Source: Oceanospirillales bacterium
GTDB taxonomy: Bacteria > Pseudomonadota > Gammaproteobacteria > Pseudomonadales > Balneatricaceae
DNA: 54,943 nt
NCBI GenBank assembly: GCA_007693685.1
Contig: REDB01000084.1
Coordinates: forward strand, 1-54,943
Direction: 5' to 3'
Positions within the stretch are counted from its first letter, which is position 1, and each line of letters starts with the position of its first letter. The notes below the pieces were generated by a model that was not told the DNA's origin, searched no databases, and worked only from the letters and a program-made list of their open reading frames with translations. A program made the position numbers and the translations under genes. Below, piece after piece: positions 18,175 through 27,550 of this stretch.

Positions 18175-20786
18175 CGATAAATCTGCATGAAGCCCTACGC
18201 GACGACGTACGTATGCTGGGTGATAGCCTTGGGCGAACCATTGCTACCGATCTGGGTGATGACTTCTTACAGCGTGTTGAACGCATCAGACAACTGGCTA
18301 AAGAGGGGCGAACAGCGGCAAAGCCCGACCATGACGAACTATTATCCGCGATAGAATCACTGGATAAAGACGATGTGTTACCTTTGGCAAGGGCATTTAC
18401 TCAATTCCTTAACCTTGCCAACATCGCTGAAGAGCATCATCGCGTTCGTCGTCAATTAGATGCCAACGAGCAGGACGAACCAGACGAATTTTCAGGACTA
18501 TTAGAACAACTGTACAGCCAATCAGGGCAAAGTGCCGAGCAGATCAGCCAAGCTCTGTCTGAATTACGCATAGATCTCGTCTTAACTGCCCATCCTACCG
18601 AAGTGAATCGTCGTACCTTGATCCAAAAATATGATGCCATTACCGACTGTCTCAAGCGACTCGATCGCCAAGAGCCCGTCAGTGAGCGACTGGATCAATT
18701 GATTGCACAGATATGGCATACCGATGAAATTCGTAAACAGCGTCCGACACCGGTAGACGAGGCTAAATGGGGCTTTGCGGTCATCGAAAACTCTTTATGG
18801 AAAGCGATACCTGCTTTCTACAAACGCTTAGATCAAACTCTATCAAGCACCTTAAACGTCAATCTACCTTTACACTGCTCACCTGTTCGCTTCTCCTCTT
18901 GGATGGGCGGGGATCGTGATGGTAACCCCAATGTAACCGCGAAAGTCACATCAGAAGTGTTGCAGTTAGCTCGCTGGATGGCGGCAGATCTGTTTGCACG
19001 TGATGTTGATGAACTGCGGAAAGAGTTATCTATGTTTCGCGCCAATGCAGAGTTACGTGCCTTGGTAGGAGATCAAACCTCAGAGCCTTATCGTGTCTTC
19101 TTAGGTGGGCTTCGTGGCAGGCTAGAGGCGACTCGAAGTGGTATCGCAGCAAAACTGAAAGGGCAGAAGGTGGATGAAGAGGGCTGGATCTTTGATGATC
19201 AAGAGCTGCTTGAACCACTAATGCTTTGCCATCGCTCTTTATGCGAGTGTGGTATGGAGAATATCGCCTCTGGATTACTGGAAGACGTGATTCGTCGAGC
19301 CGCTTGTTTTGGTTTGGCACTGGTTAAGATTGATATTCGACAGAACGCAGATCGTCATATTCAAGTGTTTGATGAGCTCTGTCAGTTTTACAATCTAGGT
19401 GACTACTCCAGCTGGTCAGAAGCCAACAAACAAGACTTTTTACTGAAAGAGCTACAATCAAAACGACCCTTGATACCTCATGATTGGCAACCTTCGGCTG
19501 ATGTTCAGGAAGTGCTAGATACCTGTCAGGTAGTTGCAAATACCTCGCCTGATTCATTGGGTTCTTATGTCATCTCTATGGCCAGTAAGCCTTCCGATGT
19601 GTTGTCGGTCATTCTGCTTCTGAAAGAAACTGGCATCCGCTGGAATATGCGTGTTGCGCCGCTGTTTGAGACCTTAGCTGATCTGGATGGCGGTCCAGAC
19701 TGTATTGCAGCACTGCTCAGTATTGACTGGTATAAAGACTACACTCAGGGTAAACAAGAGGTAATGATCGGTTATTCTGACTCATCTAAAGATGCCGGTC
19801 AGTTAGCTGCTGCTTGGGGACAATATCGTGCTCAACAAGCGCTGACTCGTGTTTGTCAGCAGCATGGCGTTCATTTAACACTCTTTCATGGTCGTGGTGG
19901 TACCGTCGGTCGAGGCGGTGGTCCCAGCCACACTGCAATCTTATCGCAACCTCCAGGTTCAGTGGCTGGCGCTTTGCGAGTAACAGAACAGGGTGAAATG
20001 ATTCGCTTTAAATTTGGTGTGCCAGAAATAGCAGTGCGAAATTTAGAGCTTTATACGGGTGCCGTGCTTCAAGCGACTTTGTGCCCCGGTGCACCAGCTG
20101 ATCCTCAGTGGTGTGAATATATGGATCAATTGGCAGAGACTGGATTTAAGAGTTATCGCTCTATAGTGCGTGAAGATCCACAATTTGTGCCTTATTTCCG
20201 CTCTACCACACCTGAACAGGAATTGGCAAAACTACCACTGGGATCAAGGCCCGCGAAACGTCGCATGGATGGTGGTGTAGAAAGTTTGCGCGCCATCCCT
20301 TGGATTTTTGCTTGGACTCAGATACGTTTGCTGCTACCGGCATGGTTAGGTTCTGACAGTGCGTTGGGAAATGCGATCGAAAAAGGTGAGCTATCCAAGC
20401 TACAAGAGTTGTATAAAAACTGGTCTTTCTTCCGAACCAATATCGACATGTTGGAAATGGTGTTGGCCAAAACGGACTTTAGTATCTCTGCTTACTATGA
20501 AAAACGCCTAACTTCGGATGAACTGGGTGTTTTAGGAGCAAGCCTTCGCGATCGCTTGCAGCGGACTGTTGATTGGGTAAAACAGATTAAACAGGTAGAT
20601 CGTTTATTAGAAGATAATCCGATCATTCGCCAATCGATAGAAGTGCGTAATCCTTATCTGGATCCTTTGCACTTCTTGCAAGTTGAACTCTTGTATCGTG
20701 ACAGAAATCAACCAGATCAGCGATTAGAGCAAGCGTTAATGGTGACGATGGCGGGCATTTCGGCGGGTATGCGTAATACCGGTTAG
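18171..20786 (+). CDS. ppc: Phosphoenolpyruvate carboxylase
   Basis: An 871-residue enzyme making oxaloacetate from phosphoenolpyruvate and bicarbonate, replenishing the TCA cycle. The catalytic His141 lies in LTAHPTEVNRR. The second signature, HGRGGTVGRGGGPSH, is at residues 573-587. The protein ends in the typical MRNTG. The start at 18171 follows GGAGAGG and overlaps the mazG stop as ATGA; an upstream start at 18141 would lie in mazG and lacks such a site. Placement in an operon with relA and mazG is less usual than the rest of the synteny. Confidence 0.97.
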   Translation: MTINLHEALRDDVRMLGDSLGRTIATDLGDDFLQRVERIRQLAKEGRTAAKPDHDELLSAIESLDKDDVLPLARAFTQFLNLANIAEEHHRVRRQLDANEQDEPDEFSGLLEQLYSQSGQSAEQISQALSELRIDLVLTAHPTEVNRRTLIQKYDAITDCLKRLDRQEPVSERLDQLIAQIWHTDEIRKQRPTPVDEAKWGFAVIENSLWKAIPAFYKRLDQTLSSTLNVNLPLHCSPVRFSSWMGGDRDGNPNVTAKVTSEVLQLARWMAADLFARDVDELRKELSMFRANAELRALVGDQTSEPYRVFLGGLRGRLEATRSGIAAKLKGQKVDEEGWIFDDQELLEPLMLCHRSLCECGMENIASGLLEDVIRRAACFGLALVKIDIRQNADRHIQVFDELCQFYNLGDYSSWSEANKQDFLLKELQSKRPLIPHDWQPSADVQEVLDTCQVVANTSPDSLGSYVISMASKPSDVLSVILLLKETGIRWNMRVAPLFETLADLDGGPDCIAALLSIDWYKDYTQGKQEVMIGYSDSSKDAGQLAAAWGQYRAQQALTRVCQQHGVHLTLFHGRGGTVGRGGGPSHTAILSQPPGSVAGALRVTEQGEMIRFKFGVPEIAVRNLELYTGAVLQATLCPGAPADPQWCEYMDQLAETGFKSYRSIVREDPQFVPYFRSTTPEQELAKLPLGSRPAKRRMDGGVESLRAIPWIFAWTQIRLLLPAWLGSDSALGNAIEKGELSKLQELYKNWSFFRTNIDMLEMVLAKTDFSISAYYEKRLTSDELGVLGASLRDRLQRTVDWVKQIKQVDRLLEDNPIIRQSIEVRNPYLDPLHFLQVELLYRDRNQPDQRLEQALMVTMAGISAGMRNTG

Positions 20787-20886
20787 TGCTAATGTCGAAT
20801 TGTGAGATCCGTTGCTGAAGCGTTACTCTCGGGGATTATTTTCGTGTGCTGTAGCCTTGATAAAGGCTGACGTAACAAATTATTAG

Positions 20887-21567
<681 letters not shown>

Positions 21568-21585
21568 GATCACCTGACCTAAACT

Positions 21586-21614
21586 AGGCCCTGCACTGTC
21601 AGGGCCTTATTTTT
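21586..21614 (+). terminator. Rho-independent terminator after adk
   Basis: AGGCCCTG (21586-21593) pairs perfectly with CAGGGCCT (21600-21607) around a 6-base loop, followed by TATTTTTGTT. Confidence 0.9.
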
Positions 21615-21623
21615 GTTAGCCGA

Positions 21624-21839
21624 ATGAAGATTGATTTTGTGATGAGTTATACTGAAAAAGATCCTGTAGAAATCTTAGAAGAACCTATTCCTCCTACACC
21701 CAGTGAGTGTTGTGGTGGTGGCTCTTGTTGTCCATGTGTATGGGATTTTTACTTTGAACAAAAGCGCCTATGGCAGGAACAACAGAAAGCCCTGAAAGAA
21801 GCTGATACTGCTGAGCAGAAAGATAATTCTCAGGTCTAA
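21624..21839 (+). CDS. Small Cys-rich protein, oxidoreductase-like domain family
   Basis: A 71-residue acidic protein with a proline-rich lead (PIPPTP) and the compact cysteine cluster ECCGGGSCCPCVWDFYFEQ at about residues 28-46, then a charged helical tail. This matches the short 'oxidoreductase-like' domain, whose biochemical role is not established; five cysteines in 12 residues suggest metal or disulfide chemistry. It begins just after the adk terminator. The start is uncertain: ATG 21642 (MSYTEKD) has weak GAAGA upstream, and ATG 21624 has no visible site. Confidence 0.75.
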   Translation: MKIDFVMSYTEKDPVEILEEPIPPTPSECCGGGSCCPCVWDFYFEQKRLWQEQQKALKEADTAEQKDNSQV

Positions 21840-21919
21840 ACTTTAATATTGAGTTGTAGCAACTGGAATATCTAGTTGTAACATCAAGTTTTTAAATCTA
21901 GCCTCTAAAAAATAGCCTA

Positions 21920-22540
21920 TCAGCCTGTAAAACCATGGCGGTGATAAAATCGCTTGAGCTGACTTTCAGATGCATTCATTCCGGTAAATACTCTGACATA
22001 ATCATTGATTCTAGCCATACGTACCGCAAGGGTTTCATGGGTTCGCATGGAGACATAGCCAATCTGTGTTAGATAAATAGTGCGCGCACGAATATCCGCT
22101 TCCTGTTGAGGGAAATCAAAGCGCTCAAACATTTCACCAATGGCCTGTAAGCGGCGATGATCTGCTTGTTCAATCTCATCTCTAACATCGTCCGACTGTA
22201 ATGCCCAGTTGCGCATCGCAAATTCAAAGCCATCATCAAATAGGGCTTCATCCAGCCAGCAATCAAAAAGGTTGAGCACTGCTTCAGTAATATTTTCAGC
22301 ATAAGCTTGTGTTTGCTGAATTAAGTTTCCGGTATTTTTGTCTCGCCACCGCTGTATTAAGGCTTCTAACAAGGCTTCTCTGTCTTTGAAAAACCAATAG
22401 AAACTGGTGCGTGACAGGTTGAGTTGCTTGGCTAAGGGTTGAATACGAACAGCTTCAACCCCACGCGTAATCAGCGTGTCATAAGCAATATCTATCCAAA
22501 CATCTGGCGATCCGCGCCATCCGGTTTCAGGCATATTCAT
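21920..22540 (-). CDS. TetR-family transcriptional regulator
   Basis: A 206-residue repressor-type protein. The N-terminal helix-turn-helix is at about residues 25-60 (GVEAVRIQPLAKQLNLSR, then TSFYWFFKDREALLEAL), and the ligand-binding helical domain fills the rest. It diverges from the flavoenzyme gene at 22690 across a 149-base gap with a clear inverted repeat over a promoter. It most likely represses that gene, and perhaps itself, until a substrate-like ligand binds. The ligand is not readable from the sequence. A second in-frame ATG two codons downstream is equally plausible. Confidence 0.88.
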   Translation of the reverse strand: MNMPETGWRGSPDVWIDIAYDTLITRGVEAVRIQPLAKQLNLSRTSFYWFFKDREALLEALIQRWRDKNTGNLIQQTQAYAENITEAVLNLFDCWLDEALFDDGFEFAMRNWALQSDDVRDEIEQADHRRLQAIGEMFERFDFPQQEADIRARTIYLTQIGYVSMRTHETLAVRMARINDYVRVFTGMNASESQLKRFYHRHGFTG

Positions 22541-22589
22541 GTCGCGAAGAATACGGTCTTTAGTCGTTTAAGGCAATTCAATGTTCATT

Positions 22590-22631
22590 AATGTACCTAT
22601 AATTGACACATGTGTACATTTTGACTAATCT
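22590..22631 (+). promoter_or_regulatory. Predicted promoter and TetR operator in the divergent gap
   Basis: The inverted repeat AATGTAC (22590-22596) and GTACATT (22614-22620) is separated by 17 bases. A perfect 10-base palindrome, ACACATGTGT, lies inside it at 22606-22615. A consensus -35 TTGACA (22603-22608) sits in the middle, with a weaker -10 TAATCT at 22626-22631 after 17 bases. A repressor bound here would block the plus-strand promoter of the flavoenzyme gene. Which of the two nested symmetries is the real site is uncertain. Confidence 0.5.
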
Positions 22632-22689
22632 CGAATGACATCATCAAAACCACATAGATTAATAACTGCAAAAATGGGAAGGTGCTCAT

Positions 22690-24726
22690 ATGTCTAAAGA
22701 TCCATTGCTTCAACCCTATCAGCTTAAGCATCTAACATTAAAAAACCGGATTATGACCACTTCCCATGAACCGGCCTATCCTGAAGACGGCATGCCGAAA
22801 GCTAAATATCGCGCTTATCATGCCGAGCGTGCTAAAGCCGGTATCGCTTTAACCATGACCGCAGGATCAGCAACCGTTTCTAAAGACAGTCCACCCGTTT
22901 TTAACAACATCCTTGCTTACAAAGATGAAGTGGTTCCCTATATGCGTGATCTGGCTGATGCCTGTCACGAACATGGCACCGCGGTGATGATTCAATTAAC
23001 TCATTTAGGTCGTCGGACGCACTGGGCTAAGGGTGATTGGCTAAGTGTGGTTTCTCCCTCCCATCATCGTGAAGCTAGCCATCGTGCCTTCCCTAAAAAA
23101 ATGGAAGATTGGGACATCGAGCGTATTATCAAAGATTATGCTGATGCTGCTGAACGTATGTATTCTGCAGGTTTGGATGGCATTGAGTTGCAAGCCTATG
23201 GACATTTAATGGATCAGTTTTGGTCACCTTTGACCAATACCTTAGATGGCCCTTATGGGGGTTCACTTGATAATCGCTTGTTATTCACCTTTGATGTCCT
23301 AAAAGAAATACGAAAACGCGTCGGAGAAAAATTTATTGTCGGTGTTCGCTATACCGCAGATGAAGCGTTACAGGGTGGTATCTCGGTCGAAGAAGGTTTG
23401 CTGATTTCACAAAAATTACAAGCCAGTGGTATGGTCGATTTCCTCAACGTGATACGAGGTCATATCGATACTGATGCGGGTTTAACCGACGTGATTCCTG
23501 TGCAAGGGATGCGTAATGCCCCGCATCTAGACTTTGCGGGTGAAGTACGCAAATTAACCGGAATGCCAACCTTTCATGCTGCTAAGATTCCGGATATCGC
23601 CACGGCTCGCTATGCTATCGATTCTGGCAAGTTAGATATGGTGGGCTTAACACGGGCTCACATGGCCGACCCACATATTGTGCGTAAGTTGATGGCGGGT
23701 GAGGAAGATCGTATTCGCCCCTGTGTCGGCGCCAATTTCTGTTTAGACCGAATTTATCAAGGCGGAGAAGCTTACTGCATTCACAATCCGGCGACAGGTC
23801 GTGAACTGACCATGCCCCATGATATTCCTAAAGCCACAACACAGAAAAAGGTGTTGGTGATCGGTGCTGGCCCTGCAGGCTTAGAGGCGGCGCGTGTTGC
23901 CGCTGAACGGGGTCATCTAGTGACCGTTATGGAAGCCGCAGATAAAGCGGGTGGTCAAGTTAGGCTGACAGCGCAAAATGAACGTCGTCGAGAGATGATC
24001 AGCATTATTGATTGGCGCTTGTCTGAATGTGAACGAATGGGCGTGGATTTTCGTTTTAATACTTGGGCTGAAGCTGATGATGTTCTCAATCAAGAAGCAG
24101 ATGTTGTCATAGTGGCGACGGGTGGTATGCCGCATACCGAGGTGTTAAGCGAAGGGAATGATTATGTCGTTTCCACTTGGGATATTATTGCTGGAGACGT
24201 CAAACCGGGACGCAATGTGCTAATTTATGACGATGCTGGCGATCATGCTGCCCTGCAAGCGGCAGAAGTCATCGCAGCCAGTGGTGCTAAGGTCGAGATC
24301 ATGACGCCTGATCGAACCTTCGCTCCTGAAGTCATGGCGATGAATCTCGTTCCTTATATGCGCAGCTTACAAAAGCAGGATGTGACTTTTACCGTCACGT
24401 ATCGACTGGCATCTGTTGAAAAGCAAGAGGGTGGCTTGCTGGCTCGGTTAAGCAGTGATTATGGTGGAGTGCTTAATACTCGTCATGTCGATCAAGTGGT
24501 GGTTAATCACGGTACCTTGCCATTGGATGAGCTTTATTTTGAGTTGAAGCCTCACTCTAGCAATTTAGGGGCGGTTAACTACGAACAGTTAATTGCCGGT
24601 GAAGTGCAAACCGAGCATCGCAATCCAGACGGTCAATTTGTGCTGTATCGTATCGGCGATGCTGTGTCAGCACGAAATACTCATGCTGCTATTTATGATG
24701 CTTTGCGCTTAGTAAAAGATATTTAA
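22690..24726 (+). CDS. TMADH/DgcA-like FMN-FAD oxidoreductase (N-demethylase type)
   Basis: A 678-residue two-part flavoprotein. Residues 1-370 form an old-yellow-enzyme TIM barrel (PYQLKHLTLKNRIMTTSHEP; the active-site-like WSPLTNTLDGPYGGSLDNR). Residues from about 385 form a NAD(P)/FAD-type domain starting with KVLVIGAGPAGLEAARVA. Between them is a cluster-binding region with Cys345, Cys351 and Cys363; the position of the second ligand of trimethylamine dehydrogenase holds Ala348. As I recall, dimethylglycine dehydrogenase DgcA has the same CVGAN pattern, so this is probably a subfamily trait. Likely role: oxidative demethylation of an N-methylated compound such as a betaine or N-methylproline; the substrate is inferred. 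A GGAAGG site precedes the ATG. Confidence 0.85.
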   Translation: MSKDPLLQPYQLKHLTLKNRIMTTSHEPAYPEDGMPKAKYRAYHAERAKAGIALTMTAGSATVSKDSPPVFNNILAYKDEVVPYMRDLADACHEHGTAVMIQLTHLGRRTHWAKGDWLSVVSPSHHREASHRAFPKKMEDWDIERIIKDYADAAERMYSAGLDGIELQAYGHLMDQFWSPLTNTLDGPYGGSLDNRLLFTFDVLKEIRKRVGEKFIVGVRYTADEALQGGISVEEGLLISQKLQASGMVDFLNVIRGHIDTDAGLTDVIPVQGMRNAPHLDFAGEVRKLTGMPTFHAAKIPDIATARYAIDSGKLDMVGLTRAHMADPHIVRKLMAGEEDRIRPCVGANFCLDRIYQGGEAYCIHNPATGRELTMPHDIPKATTQKKVLVIGAGPAGLEAARVAAERGHLVTVMEAADKAGGQVRLTAQNERRREMISIIDWRLSECERMGVDFRFNTWAEADDVLNQEADVVIVATGGMPHTEVLSEGNDYVVSTWDIIAGDVKPGRNVLIYDDAGDHAALQAAEVIAASGAKVEIMTPDRTFAPEVMAMNLVPYMRSLQKQDVTFTVTYRLASVEKQEGGLLARLSSDYGGVLNTRHVDQVVVNHGTLPLDELYFELKPHSSNLGAVNYEQLIAGEVQTEHRNPDGQFVLYRIGDAVSARNTHAAIYDALRLVKDI

Positions 24727-24769
24727 TTGGTTTAGGTAAGTTGCAAAGCGACTGAGTAAAAAATAAGAA

Positions 24770-24795
24770 GCCCGGCATTGCCGGGCATTTTCTTT
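24770..24795. terminator. Bidirectional terminator
   Basis: GCCCGGC (24770-24776) pairs perfectly with GCCGGGC (24780-24786) around ATT. On the plus strand ATTTTCTTT follows, ending the flavoenzyme gene. On the minus strand TTCTTATTTTTT follows, ending the small lysine-rich gene. Confidence 0.85.
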
Positions 24796-24850
24796 ACTTA
24801 AAACTGACGGCTGAATTAAGCTGCATCCTCTAGTAGGAGTTGCTAAGACC

Positions 24851-24961
24851 TTAAGCTTTTTTCAGTTTTTGTTTCAGCTTTTTCACTTTCTTTTCTTGCT
24901 TGGCTACTTTTGCTTTGGTTGCTTTAATCGCTTTTTTTAGCTTCTTTTTTACATCAGCCAT
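24851..24961 (-). CDS. 36-residue lysine-rich small protein
   Basis: A complete small reading frame on the minus strand, ATG at 24961 to TAA at 24851. It encodes 36 residues, 17 of them lysine, in heptad-like repeats of Lys, Ala, Leu and Val (MADVKKKLKKAIKATKAKVA is the first 20). One acidic residue sits near each end of the core and there is no aromatic residue or cysteine. It has every gene signal: AAGGAG 6 bases before the ATG, a good promoter 50-80 bases upstream, and the hairpin terminator at 24770-24786. The protein should be a very basic amphipathic helix, perhaps binding nucleic acid, membrane or an acidic partner. I do not recognise it; function unknown. Confidence 0.75.
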   Translation of the reverse strand: MADVKKKLKKAIKATKAKVAKQEKKVKKLKQKLKKA

Positions 24962-25012
24962 GGGGGCTCCTTGTTGAACAGTTAGTTTGTTATTAATAAA
25001 TACAACACCTTA

Positions 25013-25041
25013 AGCATAGACCCTATATGGTGATAGGTCAA
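25013..25041 (-). promoter_or_regulatory. Sigma-70 promoter for the lysine-rich small gene
   Basis: Reading the minus strand, TTGACC (25041-25036) is followed after exactly 17 bases by TATGCT (25018-25013). That is five of six -35 matches and four of six -10 matches at ideal spacing. Transcription would begin near 25006, giving a leader of about 45 bases before the ATG at 24961. Confidence 0.55.
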
Positions 25042-25176
25042 AAACAGATGTTACTGATTATTTTGATTAAATCGTTTTATAGGTTTTGAATAAGATCATG
25101 AAGTTTTGCCTACTAAAAATTTGCCTATAGCACTATATTGTTAAGGTGTAATTTTATTCCTTATTGAGGCATGCAC

Positions 25177-26805
25177 ATGAACTGGATCAATAAAAGTCTT
25201 TTCAATAAGTTACTGTCTATTATTGTTGGCGGTTGCTTACTGATTATTGTTGCAGGTATTTTTTATTTCGTTCAAGTCAGTCAAGGAATTCAGCGCTATA
25301 ACCAGCTGATTAGTCAAGAAGTGGCCATGGAACGTGCTATCAACCAGATGCAGAGTGAATTTAAAACTCAAGTGCAGGAATGGAAAAATGTACTGATTCG
25401 AGGTGAAAGACCCGATCAGCTTGAACGATTTTGGACTAGCTTTCAGAATCAGGAGCGACTCGTTCAAACGATTGCGAAAGATTTATTGACGATCATGCCT
25501 GATGGGGAAGAACGCCAGACCGTTATACAGTTTGTTGAAGCTCATCAATCGATGGGAGTCGCCTATAGAACCGGTTATCAGGCTTTCGTTAACAGTAATT
25601 TTGATCATCGTGTGGGTGATCAAGCGGTGGCAGGCATTGATCGAGAGCCTTCTCGATTGTTGAACCAAGCAGCTGCAGATTTGGCTGAAAAAGCAATTCA
25701 AGAGGCTAATAAAATACCCGGAGAAGTGCAGTTTGCATCCTTATTGTCAGCAGTACTTTTGCTAGCAGCGATCCAGCTTTTTGGTGTGATTGCCATGCTT
25801 GTTGTGAACTTAGGCATCGTTCAACCTAGTCGCAAGCTGATCAGTGCGATTCAAGACTTGAGTGAAGGTCGATTGAACACACGGATTGCTATCTCAAGGG
25901 CAGATGAATTGGGTACTCTCGCGCAGTCTGCAAGACAGCTTCAAGAGTTTTTATTGCAAGTTGCCAATGAGATGCGAGTCAATACTCAAGAGTTGACTGC
26001 CTCAACTGCAGAAATGTCGAGTATCTCCAGCAATATTATTGAGCATGCGGCGAGTACGAATGATAACGCTGCCTTGGTAGCAACTGCAATGGAAGAAATG
26101 GCTGCTGCTGCCAGTGAAGTATCCAACCATGCTCAGGATGCGGCTAACTTAGCCAATGAAGCTAATCATGTTACTTTAGAAGGCTTGGCTTCCATGCAAA
26201 AAGCGCATGTTGCATTGGATCGACTAGCCAGCCAAATTAGTTCATCCATGAACATCGTCAGCCAACTTGAATCTGATACTAATAATATCGGAGCAGTTAT
26301 CGGGGTAATTAGAAGCATCTCTGAGCAAACTAACTTACTTGCTTTGAACGCCGCTATAGAAGCTGCGCGTGCAGGAGATCAAGGTCGAGGTTTCGCGGTC
26401 GTTGCTGATGAAGTAAGAACACTCGCCCAACGAACACAAGTTTCCACTGAAGAGATACAAAAAATTATTGAGACGGTTCAACAGGGTGCCAGTGAAACGG
26501 CTAATGTGATGCAAGCATCTCACGCTATCTCCAAAGAAAGCGTAGAGATTTTTGAAGTCAGCTCCAACCAACTAAAGAATGTCAGTGAACTGATTACAAA
26601 AATAAACAATTTTAATGCGCAGGTTGCTACGGCTGCTGAAGAGCAAACCAGTGTTGCCAGTGATATTGCAAATAATATCAGTAAAGTCTCTCAACAAACT
26701 CATGAAACCGCTGAAACCGCACAAAATCTCAGTAGTATCGCTGACGTCTTAAACCAAATGGGGCACAGAAATCAAACCCTAACTTCGCGCTTCTCGGGTA
26801 GTTAG
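25177..26805 (+). CDS. Methyl-accepting chemotaxis protein
   Basis: A 542-residue chemoreceptor. A membrane helix lies at about residues 8-32, then a helical periplasmic sensor of about 150 residues containing [11 protein letters not shown], and a second membrane helix near 187-213. A HAMP domain follows at about 214-270, and then the signalling domain with the hairpin tip [18 protein letters not shown]. It should control CheA through CheW at the cell pole. No CheR-binding NWETF-type pentapeptide ends the protein. The ATG at 25177 is chosen because GAGG is 7 bases upstream; the ATG at 25171 is too close. Ligand unknown. Confidence 0.93.
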   Translation: MNWINKSLFNKLLSIIVGGCLLIIVAGIFYFVQVSQGIQRYNQLISQEVAMERAINQMQSEFKTQVQEWKNVLIRGERPDQLERFWTSFQNQERLVQTIAKDLLTIMPDGEERQTVIQFVEAHQSMGVAYRTGYQAFVNSNFDHRVGDQAVAGIDREPSRLLNQAAADLAEKAIQEANKIPGEVQFASLLSAVLLLAAIQLFGVIAMLVVNLGIVQPSRKLISAIQDLSEGRLNTRIAISRADELGTLAQSARQLQEFLLQVANEMRVNTQELTASTAEMSSISSNIIEHAASTNDNAALVATAMEEMAAAASEVSNHAQDAANLANEANHVTLEGLASMQKAHVALDRLASQISSSMNIVSQLESDTNNIGAVIGVIRSISEQTNLLALNAAIEAARAGDQGRGFAVVADEVRTLAQRTQVSTEEIQKIIETVQQGASETANVMQASHAISKESVEIFEVSSNQLKNVSELITKINNFNAQVATAAEEQTSVASDIANNISKVSQQTHETAETAQNLSSIADVLNQMGHRNQTLTSRFSGS

Positions 26806-26811
26806 TGATCG

Positions 26812-26848
26812 AAGGCTAGTCTGTGTTTGCAGGCTAGCCTTTGTTTTT
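26812..26848 (+). terminator. Rho-independent terminator after the chemoreceptor gene
   Basis: AAGGCTAG (26812-26819) pairs with CTAGCCTT (26834-26841) around a 14-base loop, followed by TGTTTTT. Confidence 0.8.
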
Positions 26849-26859
26849 ACTATATTCTG

Positions 26860-27456
26860 TTATTCGTAAATAATATCGCCGAGTTTTAATGTGATGGGTT
26901 GGACGCCCGCCCACACTGGTAGTTGCATATCTTCCGAATCGTCAATAGGCCCTCCCGTTCGAATCTTCGCTGAAATGTTCTCTAGCTTGAAAGCTAACAC
27001 ACTGGTGGCTTTAAGCTCGGTATCATTGGCGGGGCGTGCTTCTTTAGAGCGACCCTGATGAAATTTTTCCATCAAAGCGTCCAGTGATGCGCGTTTTTCT
27101 ACTTCATCGGTTACCTCATAAGCTTTCCCGTGAAGTATCACACTGCGATAGTTGACTGAATGGTGAAATGCAGAACGAGCAAAGACAATGCCATCGAGTA
27201 GGGTGATCGCAATACTGGCTTCCGCGCCATTCAGTAGTTGCTGAAATAGACCATTCTTAGAGGAGCCGTGAATATAGAGCACTTCGTCCACGCGCCAGTG
27301 AAGTGTCGGCTGTATTAAGGGGCCTTGATCGCTTTGGCAGGAGACATGGCAGACCATCGCTTCGTCTAAGATTGCATGGATGACTTCTTGGTCGTAACAG
27401 GCACGCTTGGGGCCTCTAATCACTTTGTTGCGCTGTGTAATGGGATAGCTTTTCAT
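26860..27456 (-). CDS. Pyridoxamine 5'-phosphate oxidase-like (NimA-type) flavoprotein
   Basis: A 198-residue split-barrel protein of the PNPOx-like/NimA superfamily. Characteristic parts are the N-terminal RNKVIRGPKRACYDQE, the strand LIQPTLHWRVDEVLYIHGSS, and the cofactor-side segment NYRSVILHGKAYEV. Such proteins bind FMN, or sometimes heme or F420 elsewhere; several are linked to PLP metabolism or to nitroimidazole reduction. It diverges from a MocR regulator only 47 bases away, the usual arrangement for a MocR target, so I expect it to be regulated by that protein. True PdxH activity is unlikely because its specific C-terminal motif is missing. Confidence 0.85.
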   Translation of the reverse strand: MKSYPITQRNKVIRGPKRACYDQEVIHAILDEAMVCHVSCQSDQGPLIQPTLHWRVDEVLYIHGSSKNGLFQQLLNGAEASIAITLLDGIVFARSAFHHSVNYRSVILHGKAYEVTDEVEKRASLDALMEKFHQGRSKEARPANDTELKATSVLAFKLENISAKIRTGGPIDDSEDMQLPVWAGVQPITLKLGDIIYE

Positions 27457-27500
27457 GATGGATTCTCTTATTTAACCGCTGACTTGCAGTTTAGGTCTTA

Positions 27501-27550
27501 AAAGTGGATTCTATAAGATCCAATTCTTGTCTAAATGATAGGTCCACTTT
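27501..27550. promoter_or_regulatory. Inverted repeats, probable MocR operator
   Basis: AAAGTGGA (27501-27508) is repeated inverted as TCCACTTT (27543-27550). A tighter inverted repeat, TGGAT-N8-ATCCA, lies within at 27505-27522. Both are at the 5' end of the MocR gene beside the divergent promoter region. If they are the operator, the MocR protein may start downstream of the annotated GTG, for example at the TTG at 27549. Confidence 0.4.

Noticed and set aside
25080-25176. A possible flagellar sigma-28 promoter upstream of the chemoreceptor gene (TGAAGTTT and GCCTATAG)
   Set aside because: The two parts are 16 bases apart rather than about 11, and the second box matches poorly.
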